DNA of 8,531 bases from Limnoraphis robusta CS-951 (GCF_000972705.2 NZ_LATL02000001.1:1-8531); one strand, 5' to 3'. Positions 1 through 6,421 are shown, counted from the stretch's first letter. Notes: generated by a model from the sequence alone, not told the origin. A program made the numbers and translations.

Positions 1-50
1 CCAGTAGAGTTATTATAGCATTAGAAAGAGCCTTATATCCCCATACCTGA
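1..50 (+). CDS. possible 3' end of an unidentified + strand gene (partial)
   Basis: One + strand frame is open from the window edge (first full codon at 3) to a TGA at 48-50, giving only 16 residues ending in LERALYPHT. This is too short to identify or to separate from chance. The only reason to list it is that its stop codon lies in the loop of a strong hairpin (39-59), the same arrangement seen at the tnpB end at 8260-8277. A gene arriving here on the + strand would converge with the TonB-like gene. It could equally be non-coding. Confidence 0.15.
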   Translation, partial: SRVIIALERALYPHT

Positions 51-59
51 AGGTAGGGG
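39..59. other. strong hairpin at the left edge
   Basis: CCCC-A-TACC, loop TGAA, GGTA-GGGG: eight base pairs with one bulged A. No T-run follows directly on either strand (the TTTTT on the + strand begins about 13 nt later), so it is not a classical intrinsic terminator. A hairpin of this shape followed by GCGGCAA-like sequence would suit the right end of an IS200/IS605-type element, but no transposase can be read from the few bases available. It may also act between the two converging genes. Confidence 0.4.
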
Positions 60-122
60 CGTGTGCGGCAATTTTTGGTAAACAGCTCTCTGGTCATTGC
101 TATAATTCATCAATTCTTTTGA

Positions 123-1982
123 CTACTCAGCAGGAGTTTCAACTTCTAACGGTTGCTCGAACCCACTGGGCATTCCTTCTGGTTGAACTTCTGTTGGTTC
201 AGGAGTTATTTCCGGTTCAAGGTTTGAAGGTTCTGTCTCTGTAAAAGCTTCTGTCGGTTGAGCCGGCATTTCCGGTTCAAGGTTTAAAGGTTCTGTCTCT
301 GTAAAAGCTTCTGTTGGTTGAGCCGGCATTTCCGGTTCAAGGTTTGAAGGTTCTGTCTCTGTAAAAGCTTCTGTCGGTTGAGCCGGCATTTCCGGTTCAA
401 GGTTTGAAGGTTCTGTCTCTGTAAAAGCTTCTGTTGGTTGAGTCGGCATTTCCGGTTCAAGGTTTGAAGGTTCTGTCTCTGTAAAAGCTTCTGTCGGTTG
501 AGTCGGCATTTCCGGTTCAAGGTTTGAAGGTTCTGTCTCTGTAAAAGCTTCTGTCGGTTGAGCCGGCATTTCCGGTTCAAGGTTTGAAGGTTCTGTCTCT
601 ATAACATCCTCTGGCGGTGTGATCACTGAATTTTCCGAAGAATCTTCAGACTCAGTTACCCCAGGAGTAGAACTATTCTGTGCAGGTTGAGTATTTTCGG
701 GGGCTGCTTGGGGAGCTGCTTGTTCGGGTGAACTCACCTCGCCACAACTTTCGCTGTTAAAGTAAAATTCATATTGATAAGCCGTAGGATTTCCTCTTGC
801 TAAGGATTCAGTGCTAACAAACTCCTGCACTTTTTGAATCGCCGTATCATCTAAAACCGGATATCCCGTATCCAACAACAGTTCTGGCCCTGCTAAAATC
901 TCTCCACCGGAACCGATAATCACTCCTACTAAAGCTTGTCCACTCAACTGTTGTTCACAGGCTTCTACTGGATACACATCAGAGATAGAGATAGCTTGGG
1001 CTGACTGTACATCAGGGTAACTTTCAAGCCAACCCAAAACCCAATTCACATAAAGACTTCCCCCTTCTAAGCTTGCCATTTCTTGGTTAGAAAGCTGTCC
1101 TTCTGGGGGTTGCTCTTGGGTAAACACCGGAGAATTCGCCACAACATTGCTATTTTCTGCTGTTTCTGAACCTTCTTGCAAACCTTGGAGAATAGACCCT
1201 CTAAACTCTTCTGGAGGGGTTTGAGACTGTTCGTCAATATTTGCACTCGCCACACCATCAGTAGGCTCTTTTGGTGGAGGAAAACGAGGCGGTTGGTTTC
1301 CGGGTTCATCATCACCCATGCGAGGGGGATTGAGAATACCAGATTGACCAAGGGGAGGAGGCGCTTGAGAGAATTCGATATTGCCTTGCTCTAACTGTTC
1401 ATAAAATTCTCTCGCTCGATCTAATTCCTCTGAATTTTTATCGGGGAAAGTATTACTTTGATCGGGGGGAGTATACTCAGGAATCGAACTTGGGGGAGGC
1501 GGAGTAAAGTCAGGAATATTCACCGAAGGAGGCAAAGTGCTAAACGTGTAACTCTCTGGAGAACGCTGCACAACAGGCGGTAAATTCGTTCCGGGGATTC
1601 CAGATGAGGGGTAAACTGGGATGGTATAAAACTCTTGGGGAACACTGGCAAAACTTTCAGCAGTGGGAGGAGGAGGAGCGTTCACGGGAAACTCAGGAAT
1701 CGTTGGCCCGCCTCCCAAAATAGAAGCCAACGACGGAGGAGGTGCGATTTCACTTAAACCAAATTTCGGCGGTGGCGGGGGATAGATGCCCCCAACTTGC
1801 TCGGGGGATAATTCTAGTAACTCTACACTCGGCGGAAGTTGAGCCGCTCGGGAAAATAACGAAATTTTCTCTACATTCGCTGCAAATAACCCATGAATTC
1901 CCAGGGAAGCCAACACTGCCACTGTAGCGGGTTGACGGAGTGATGCTAGTCCAGATTGGATAAAGGGTGTAGAAGAATCCAT
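123..1982 (-). CDS. TonB-like energy-transducer protein with proline-rich linker and C-terminal 20-residue repeats
   Basis: 619 residues starting with ATG at 1982. One hydrophobic stretch near the N terminus (about residues 18-36) looks like a single membrane anchor or uncleaved signal, which would place the rest in the periplasm. Residues 60-240 are rich in proline with many PPP and PPPP runs, as in TonB linkers that span the periplasm. Residues about 308-412 resemble a TonB C-terminal domain: YPVEACEQQLSGQALVGVII, followed by a GPELLLDTGYPVLDD segment. Two cysteines (342, 413) could form a disulfide. Unusually for TonB, about 205 more residues follow: a low-complexity Q/A/P/S/E linker, then seven 20-residue acidic repeats (461-600). 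The family role would be passing proton-motive energy to outer-membrane receptors, but no ExbB, ExbD or receptor gene is visible, so this is inferred from the domain only. Possible promoter hexamers lie upstream (TATAAC at 2098-2103, TTGACT at 2113-2118 on the - strand) but their spacing is poor. Confidence 0.7.
   Translation of the reverse strand: MDSSTPFIQSGLASLRQPATVAVLASLGIHGLFAANVEKISLFSRAAQLPPSVELLELSPEQVGGIYPPPPPKFGLSEIAPPPSLASILGGGPTIPEFPVNAPPPPTAESFASVPQEFYTIPVYPSSGIPGTNLPPVVQRSPESYTFSTLPPSVNIPDFTPPPPSSIPEYTPPDQSNTFPDKNSEELDRAREFYEQLEQGNIEFSQAPPPLGQSGILNPPRMGDDEPGNQPPRFPPPKEPTDGVASANIDEQSQTPPEEFRGSILQGLQEGSETAENSNVVANSPVFTQEQPPEGQLSNQEMASLEGGSLYVNWVLGWLESYPDVQSAQAISISDVYPVEACEQQLSGQALVGVIIGSGGEILAGPELLLDTGYPVLDDTAIQKVQEFVSTESLARGNPTAYQYEFYFNSESCGEVSSPEQAAPQAAPENTQPAQNSSTPGVTESEDSSENSVITPPEDVIETEPSNLEPEMPAQPTEAFTETEPSNLEPEMPTQPTEAFTETEPSNLEPEMPTQPTEAFTETEPSNLEPEMPAQPTEAFTETEPSNLEPEMPAQPTEAFTETEPLNLEPEMPAQPTEAFTETEPSNLEPEITPEPTEVQPEGMPSGFEQPLEVETPAE
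183..602 (-). repeat. 60-bp in-frame tandem repeat, seven units
   Basis: Seven consecutive 60-bp units encode TETEPSNLEPEMPAQPTEAF-type repeats of the TonB-like protein. The units covering 241-600 differ from one another at only a few positions: a silent C/T in the TEAF-proximal part, an A/T residue switch (GCC versus GTC as read on the + strand) and one S-to-L change. The outermost, C-terminal unit (183-242) is diverged. Near identity at DNA level points to recent amplification by slippage or unequal recombination. Confidence 0.97.
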
Positions 1983-2209
1983 AATACTTGACTTTAGAGG
2001 TTAGAAATCGACTTGCGTCTATTGAGGCACAGGCAGAAGATGTATCACCGACCCCAGCAATTAACTTGAGTTTTGAGTTGTCTATCTTTACTGCTATGTT
2101 ATAGCAAGCTAGAGTCAAATCATCAGGCGAAAATCTCTCAGACTTCACCTCTAGGTTGTGTGATCGCCCTTTTGACGGCAGCGACTCTGTACTCCTCTGT
2201 ATTCCTAGT

Positions 2210-2935
2210 TTAACGAATCCCCTGGACAATCATTAACGAAAAATAAGATAATTGCAAGTTAGGGCGATCGCTTAACCCTGCATAAATCTGTTGCTGAGGG
2301 TGCGTCGCCCATTCCACCACGTAGGCATTTTCCAGCAAGTCTCGCTGCTGTAATAATTGCCAAACTTGCCGATAGACTGAACTCACTTTCATCAATACCA
2401 CAACATCCGCCTGATCCAAAGTCTTTTCTAACTCACTCATCGTATACAATGCAGGCAATACGGCTAAACGTTGCTCTCTGATCGTGAGCGGAATTCCCAG
2501 ACTGGCTACAGCCGCCAGAGGAGAACACACTCCGGGTATTGCCTCCACTTTCAGTTGAGGACGGATTTCTTGTAGGGTTTGTGCCAGGTAAGTAAACGTA
2601 CTGTAAAAACTGACATCCCCTTCACAAGCAAACGCCACATCTTTTCCTTGGGCGAGATATTCCCCAACCTGTTGGGCGGCGAGTTGCCAAGCTTCTGTTA
2701 AGATTGTCTCGTCTTGAACGTAGGGAAAGTTTAACGGTAACTGAATTTGCTGAGAATTTAGCCAAGGGCTGATAATTTTCTCTGCAATGCCAGATTTTCC
2801 TCGAATTCCCGCCGGAAACGCTACAACGGGGGCTTTTTTGAGGATATTTAACCCTTTGAGCGTAATCAGTTCGGGATCTCCAGGCCCGACGCTAACACCA
2901 TACAGAATACCGGATGATTGGGGTGAGTCGTTCAC
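2210..2935 (-). CDS. cobI: precorrin-2 C20-methyltransferase
   Basis: 241 residues, the usual length for the CobI/CbiL family. The enzyme moves a methyl group from S-adenosylmethionine to C-20 of precorrin-2 (or its cobalt form) in cobalamin synthesis in the cytoplasm. Visible signatures are the N-terminal SAM-binding glycine-rich motif GVSVGPGDPELITLKG (13-28), CEGDVSFYSTF (104-114), IPGVCSPLAA (133-142) and the VVLMKVSS strand (179-186). The start is a GTG at 2933-2935; there is no in-frame ATG close by and the conserved core begins eight residues later, so this start fits. No Shine-Dalgarno sequence is apparent; a cUUCGg hairpin sits 9 nt upstream. No other cob/cbi gene is in the window. 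The next gene upstream on the same strand is thrB, 204 bp away across a repeat tract, so cotranscription is uncertain. The sequence alone does not decide between the CobI (cobalt-late) and CbiL (cobalt-early) substrate. Confidence 0.92.
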   Translation of the reverse strand: MNDSPQSSGILYGVSVGPGDPELITLKGLNILKKAPVVAFPAGIRGKSGIAEKIISPWLNSQQIQLPLNFPYVQDETILTEAWQLAAQQVGEYLAQGKDVAFACEGDVSFYSTFTYLAQTLQEIRPQLKVEAIPGVCSPLAAVASLGIPLTIREQRLAVLPALYTMSELEKTLDQADVVVLMKVSSVYRQVWQLLQQRDLLENAYVVEWATHPQQQIYAGLSDRPNLQLSYFSLMIVQGIR

Positions 2936-2943
2936 AACAAATA

Positions 2944-2959
2944 TAGCGCTTCGGCGCTA
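2944..2959. promoter_or_regulatory. perfect TAGCGC-TTCG-GCGCTA hairpin just upstream of cobI
   Basis: A 6-bp perfect stem closes a TTCG loop (cUUCGg on the + strand, CGAA loop on the - strand). It ends 9 nt before the GTG start of cobI, where a ribosome would bind on the - strand transcript. It could hinder initiation or be an RNA-processing point. It could also simply be a dispersed cyanobacterial palindrome without a role. Confidence 0.5.
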
Positions 2960-2973
2960 GGCAATCTTGGAAA

Positions 2974-3036
2974 AGGCAAAAGGCAAGAGGCAAAAGGCAA
3001 GAGGCAACAGGCAACAGGCAACAGGCAAGAGGCGCT
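2974..3036. repeat. STRR heptamer tract 1, (AGGCAAN)8 plus one degenerate unit
   Basis: Eight head-to-tail 7-bp units AGGCAAA/G/C run from 2974 to 3029, followed by a degenerate AGGCGCT. The seventh base varies (A, G, A, G, C, C, C, G) while the first six are constant. Further AAGGCAA and CATGCAA fragments follow to about 3058. Tandem heptamers of this kind are known in filamentous cyanobacteria as short tandemly repeated repetitive (STRR) sequences. The tract lies in the thrB-cobI spacer. Confidence 0.93.
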
Positions 3037-3061
3037 CATGCAAAAGGCAATCATGCAAGCG

Positions 3062-3163
3062 CTGGTCACTGTTCACTGTTCCCTGGTAACTGTCCCCACT
3101 GGTCACTGGTAACTGGTCACTGATAACTGTCCCCACTGGTCACTGTTCACTGTTAACTGTAAA
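3062..3163. repeat. STRR heptamer tract 2, CTGNNNA type
   Basis: About fourteen 7-bp units of the form CTGGTCA, CTGTTCA, CTGGTAA or CTGTCCC run head to tail. Phase is shifted twice by an added CA after CTGTCCC (3090-3098 and 3127-3135), making 9-bp units. The tract crosses the stop codon of thrB (3140-3142) and continues about 20 bp into its coding region. Its unit is the reverse complement of the repeats at 6422-6516 and 7171-7198, so these belong to one family. Confidence 0.93.
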
Positions 3164-4084
3164 TTCCGCCCCTTGAGTATCAATTTGTAGCGATCGCACT
3201 TCTACTTTAACACTAAATTGATGCCAAGCCTCTGCCATCGCTAAAGCTACATCGGGTGCTGAAGTTGCATCACTCAGGGCGAGGAGAGTTGGCCCGGCTC
3301 CACTGATCACCAGTTCATAGGCGCCTGCGTTGATCGCAGCCAAACGTACCGCTTCATAACCGATAATCAGAGATTGACGATAGGGTTGATGAATTTTGTC
3401 TTGCATGGCGACTCGCAGCCAATTTTCCTTTCCCGTTTCTAAGCCTCGTACTAACAAGCCTAAATGAGCGGTGTTAAAAATGGCATCTGTTCGACTATAC
3501 TCGGTTGGTAAGACTCGACGGGCTTCGGTTGTAGACAGTTCAAAGTTGGGAATGGCAACAATCGGAATAATACTCGGATGCCAGGGAATTTCGCAGATTT
3601 CCCAATGGCTTTGGGAGGCGGCGACGGAGAGTTGACAGTTTCCCAACAACGCCGGAACTACGTTATCGGGGTGTCCTTCCATTGCGATCGCCAAGTTCAT
3701 CACTTCGGTTTGACTCAGGGGTGAACCTGCAAAGGCGTTAGCCCCGACTAACCCTCCGACAATGGCGGTGGCTGAACTTCCCAAGCCTCTGGCCAGGGGA
3801 AACCCTAAGTTAATCTCCAGCTTGACGGGAGGCGGAGATTGACCGAGATGCTGGTAAAGTTTGACAAAGGCTTGATAGGCGAGATTATCTTGATCGGTTG
3901 ATAGGCGTTCAGCATCCACACCTTGAACGGTGATCATCGCCTGAGTTGATGTCTCTTCGGCTGATAAATCCTGTTCAGAGATTTTAAGGATATTGTACAA
4001 GGTTAACGCTGCACCAATACAATCAAAACCTGGCCCTAAGTTGGCGGTTGTCGCTGGAACAGTAACGGTAACGGACTTAGACAT
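3140..4084 (-). CDS. thrB: homoserine kinase
   Basis: 314 residues, ATG at 4084, close to the usual 300-310. A GHMP-superfamily kinase that phosphorylates L-homoserine with ATP to O-phosphohomoserine, the step before threonine synthase, in the cytoplasm. Visible features are the N-terminal VPATTANLGPGFDCIGAAL segment (9-27), the GHMP ATP-binding motif PLARGLGSSATA (96-107), a GHPDN segment in the middle and the C-terminal glycine loop SGAGPTLLAL (261-270). All key motifs are intact. The last residues, TVNSEQ, are encoded by the STRR heptamer tract that continues past the stop, so the natural C terminus has probably been altered by repeat invasion or drift. The DUF7219-like gene ends 62 bp upstream on the same strand, with a possible terminator between them. 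No thrA, thrC or hom gene is near. Confidence 0.96.
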   Translation of the reverse strand: MSKSVTVTVPATTANLGPGFDCIGAALTLYNILKISEQDLSAEETSTQAMITVQGVDAERLSTDQDNLAYQAFVKLYQHLGQSPPPVKLEINLGFPLARGLGSSATAIVGGLVGANAFAGSPLSQTEVMNLAIAMEGHPDNVVPALLGNCQLSVAASQSHWEICEIPWHPSIIPIVAIPNFELSTTEARRVLPTEYSRTDAIFNTAHLGLLVRGLETGKENWLRVAMQDKIHQPYRQSLIIGYEAVRLAAINAGAYELVISGAGPTLLALSDATSAPDVALAMAEAWHQFSVKVEVRSLQIDTQGAEFTVNSEQ

Positions 4085-4103
4085 TCTTCGTTTTCAGACC
4101 CAC

Positions 4104-4137
4104 AAAAATCAGCATAGCATTGATACTGTAGGCTGAT
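4104..4137 (-). terminator. possible intrinsic terminator after the DUF7219-like gene
   Basis: Read on the - strand, ATCAGC (4132-4137) pairs with GCTGAT (4108-4113) around an 18-nt loop and is followed by TTTTT (4104-4108). The stem is short and the loop large, so it is weak. It lies between the stop at 4147 and the thrB start at 4084, where a terminator would make thrB an independent transcript. Confidence 0.35.
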
Positions 4138-4146
4138 GATATCAGA

Positions 4147-4410
4147 TTAGGGGTGAGAATTCCCGTTGTTATCCTCTGAATCTCCATCACCGATGTTGAG
4201 GTTCTTTTTAGAAGATTTTAGCTGTTTCCAAAGGCTTTTAATCCGGTAATAGGCTTCCTCTGATGTGATTTTGCCGTTGGTTTCTAAGCCGCAAATATAG
4301 TTAACCTTCTGTGCAAACTCTTGCAAGTTTGAATTGAAAACCAGGTTTTCCGGTGTGAAGTCACCTCGGTAATTATTTTTCGGATATAGGAATTTATCAC
4401 GTTCGTTCAT
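4147..4410 (-). CDS. small conserved cyanobacterial protein, DUF7219-like
   Basis: 87 residues from the ATG at 4408-4410. This start is chosen because GGGAG lies six bases upstream, a clear ribosome binding site. A longer reading to a TTG at 4500 lacks such a site and adds residues unlike the rest. The protein begins MNERDKFLYPKNNYRGDFTP and continues with ENLVFNSNLQEFAQKVNYIC and a helix-like SEEAYYRIKSLWKQLKSSKK segment. From memory this matches a family of short cyanobacterial proteins (DUF7219) with a conserved DKFLYP...Y.G.F.PENL.FN.NLQEFAQ core. Their function is unknown. No signal peptide or membrane segment is visible. The last 15 residues are polar and acidic (DGDSEDNNGNSHP). It lies 62 bp upstream of thrB on the same strand; nothing else suggests a shared role. 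Confidence 0.75.
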   Translation of the reverse strand: MNERDKFLYPKNNYRGDFTPENLVFNSNLQEFAQKVNYICGLETNGKITSEEAYYRIKSLWKQLKSSKKNLNIGDGDSEDNNGNSHP

Positions 4411-4423
4411 ATCGTTCTCCCTG
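4405..4423 (-). promoter_or_regulatory. ribosome binding site deciding the start of the DUF7219-like gene
   Basis: On the - strand, GGGAG is followed by AACGAT and ATG. The near-consensus Shine-Dalgarno at a 6-nt spacing supports the ATG at 4408-4410 over the upstream TTG at 4500. Confidence 0.7.
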
Positions 4424-5044
4424 TGATTACAGCTAGATTTAGTTGACAAATAGATGAGCTTGAAAAGAGTTCCACACCTGACTTTATTTAACAATGGCAA
4501 GATTGATTTTTTGAATTAAGATAAAAAAATTAAAGAATTTTATAGACTGAATTTTTATTCAACTCTTTACTTCTTTCTTTTAATTATAGTATAGCTTTTC
4601 GAGTTGTAAATTTTCTTTTCCTTTATCTAATTTAACATTTCTCCGAAACCCTTTCATCAAGGCAGTTTTTAATCCTTACTTAACTTTAAAAAACGAAAAA
4701 TAACGAATTTCAACGGTTGTGGTAGGGTTGTCTAGTTATTCGGTTCGGTCTACCGATTAAATTGTTGAGATTGACTTGAATTTTTCTTTAAAAAACTTCT
4801 ATCTAAAGACATATTTTTCATTTTAAAAAATCAACCAAAAAAGTTTTTGTCTATTTAAAGAGTGGTTTTGCTTAAGTTTATCTCTATTTTTGAGCTAAAA
4901 GTCGCAACCCAAACTCATAAACTCTATCTAGAAATTGAATTTGAGTTGCGAAATATAAGCTTCTTTGAAAAAATAGGAATCTTGCGCTCACAAATTATTG
5001 AAGACTGCTATTGTCAAAGAAAGCTTGAGAAATTCTCTTTTATT
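4411..5044. other. AT-rich intergenic stretch without a convincing gene
   Basis: About 630 bp between the DUF7219-like start and the pepP stop. It is strongly AT-rich with many A and T runs, unlike the flanking genes. The GTG-initiated + strand reading at 4862-5089 runs into the 3' end of pepP and has no ribosome binding site or recognisable motif, so I do not treat it as a gene. Visible structures are a long inverted repeat at 4902-4951 (probable pepP terminator) and a small TCGGT-N7-ACCGA hairpin at 4740-4756. The part next to 4410 must hold the promoter of the DUF7219-like gene, but no clear -35/-10 pair was found. Confidence 0.6.
4892..4951 (-). terminator. probable pepP terminator: 15-bp hairpin with G-U pairs
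   Basis: The arms at 4937-4951 and 4902-4916 pair at 13 of 15 positions in DNA. On the - strand RNA the two remaining positions become G-U wobbles, so all 15 pair, with a 20-nt loop. On that strand the hairpin is followed by ACTTTTAG, a short U-run. It lies 94 nt past the pepP stop. The strand bias of the wobbles favours an RNA made from the - strand, consistent with termination or 3'-end protection. Confidence 0.45.
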
Positions 5045-6355
5045 TTAGCCTTCCATCTCCTCAATAGACTTGGGTACACCCGCAGTTAAGACATCATAAC
5101 CCTGGGGCGTTACTAACACATCATCTTCTATTCTCACGCCAATTCCTCGCCAACGTTGATCAACTTCTGGCTGTCCTTCTACGGGTTTAATTTCGGGTGA
5201 AATGTAAATTCCCGGTTCAACCGTTAATACTTGTCCTGGTTGTAATTCTTGAGGGTTTTCTCCCCATTGATAAACCCCAACATCATGCACATCTAACCCC
5301 AACCAATGACCGGTTCGGTGCATATAAAAAGGCTTGTATTTTTCCTCTTTTATAATCTCCTCAATGTCTCCGGTTAATAGCCCTAACTCCATCAATCCTT
5401 CAACAATTACCCGCACGGCTGAATCGTGAACTTGTTGGTAAGGATTACCAGGTTTAACTTGTTCAATGGCAGCAATTTGAGCCTTGAGAACAATCTCATA
5501 AATTGTTTTTTGTTCTGGAGTAAACTTGCCACTAATGGGGAAAGTTCTAGTAATATCTGCGTTATAATATTTGTAGGAACATCCCGCATCAATTAATAAC
5601 AAATCTCCCTCTTGAAGCTGTCGATTATTTTCGACATAATGCAGAATACAAGCATTTGCCCCTGATGCGACAATAGACGGATAAGCAGGCGTTCCTCCAT
5701 TCAAGCCAAAAAGATGTTCGATTTCCGCTTGAATTTCATATTCATAGCGTCCGGCTTGGGCAAAAGTTCGAGCATGATTATGGGCTTTAACCGAAATATT
5801 TGCTGCTTTTCGCATCAACTCTAATTCAGTTTCACTCTTGAGTAAACGCATCGGATGGAGAAGAGTACCCGCATCTTGTAAGGCAATCGGGCCAGTGCCA
5901 TGTTTAGGATAAACTCGCATTAATTTTTGCCAATGTTTCAGGACTTTATTATTAAACGCTTCATCTTGTCCTAAACGGTAATAAATGCGATCAGCTTTTT
6001 GCAAATATTGCGGTAATTTTTCATCAAGTTCCGCGATGGGATAAGCCTCATCCGCCCCATAAACTTCTTTGGCTTTTTCTACGCCTGTGCGATATCCTGT
6101 CCAGGTTTCTTTTTCTGGGTCTTTTGGCTGTACAAATAGCACAAACTTATGTTTTTCGTGATGGGGCGCAAGTACAGCAACGGCGTTGGGTTCGTTAAAA
6201 CCGGTGAGGTAGAAAAAATCGCTATCCTGACGAAAATTATATTCGACATCATTGTGCATAACTGCCATCGGCGCACTTCTGAAAATAGCCGTTCCGGTGC
6301 CGATTTTTGCCATCAACTGTTCGCGTCGTTGCTGATATTCTGCGGATGTGATCAT
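5045..6355 (-). CDS. pepP: Xaa-Pro aminopeptidase (aminopeptidase P)
   Basis: 436 residues, ATG at 6355, normal for the family. A cytoplasmic manganese-type metalloprotease that removes the N-terminal residue from peptides with proline in second place. The N-terminal half (about 1-170) is the creatinase/aminopeptidase P N domain, with RQDSDFFYLTGFNEP at 42-56. The C-terminal half is the pita-bread (peptidase M24) domain. The five metal ligands expected by comparison with E. coli PepP are present: D256 (LLIDAG), D267 (NADITRTFP), H350 (HRTGHWLGLDVHD), E380 (TVEPGIY) and E410 (RIEDD); H239 in ILHY is the expected active-site histidine. It appears complete and active. A GTTAAA-N6-TTTAAC dyad lies 20-37 nt upstream of the start, and a probable terminator follows the stop. 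No neighbour shares its pathway. Confidence 0.96.
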   Translation of the reverse strand: MITSAEYQQRREQLMAKIGTGTAIFRSAPMAVMHNDVEYNFRQDSDFFYLTGFNEPNAVAVLAPHHEKHKFVLFVQPKDPEKETWTGYRTGVEKAKEVYGADEAYPIAELDEKLPQYLQKADRIYYRLGQDEAFNNKVLKHWQKLMRVYPKHGTGPIALQDAGTLLHPMRLLKSETELELMRKAANISVKAHNHARTFAQAGRYEYEIQAEIEHLFGLNGGTPAYPSIVASGANACILHYVENNRQLQEGDLLLIDAGCSYKYYNADITRTFPISGKFTPEQKTIYEIVLKAQIAAIEQVKPGNPYQQVHDSAVRVIVEGLMELGLLTGDIEEIIKEEKYKPFYMHRTGHWLGLDVHDVGVYQWGENPQELQPGQVLTVEPGIYISPEIKPVEGQPEVDQRWRGIGVRIEDDVLVTPQGYDVLTAGVPKSIEEMEG

Positions 6356-6374
6356 TGAAGCTGTTTGTCAATAG

Positions 6375-6392
6375 GTTAAATATCAGTTTAAC
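6375..6392. promoter_or_regulatory. GTTAAA-N6-TTTAAC dyad upstream of pepP
   Basis: A perfect 6-bp inverted repeat with a 6-nt spacer, 20-37 nt before the pepP ATG. Its position suits an operator or a promoter element. The sequence is AT-rich, so chance is a serious alternative, and I do not recognise the regulator. Confidence 0.3.
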
Positions 6393-6421
6393 AAGTGAGG
6401 CGTGAGTAGGGGCGGGCTTGA

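Noticed and set aside
284..580. Open - strand reading of 98 codons in another frame of the 60-bp repeat
   Set aside because: A 60-bp unit keeps all frames in step, so one open unit makes a long open frame. It is a shadow of the TonB-like gene.
1750..2229. 159-codon - strand reading spanning the 5' end of the TonB-like gene and the spacer to cobI
   Set aside because: It overlaps the well-supported TonB-like gene in another frame, shows no recognisable domain, and its first codons overlap the cobI end. Chance is the best explanation.
2936..3139. Cobalamin riboswitch upstream of cobI
   Set aside because: The 204-bp leader is almost entirely heptamer repeats plus one hairpin; no B12-box-like sequence is visible.
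2974..3163. Possible CRISPR array in the thrB-cobI spacer
   Set aside because: The repeats are contiguous 7-mers without unique spacers of 30-40 bp, so this is an STRR tract.
4862..5089. 75-codon + strand reading starting with GTG
   Set aside because: It has no ribosome binding site or known motif, runs into the pepP 3' end, and contains the probable pepP terminator hairpin.
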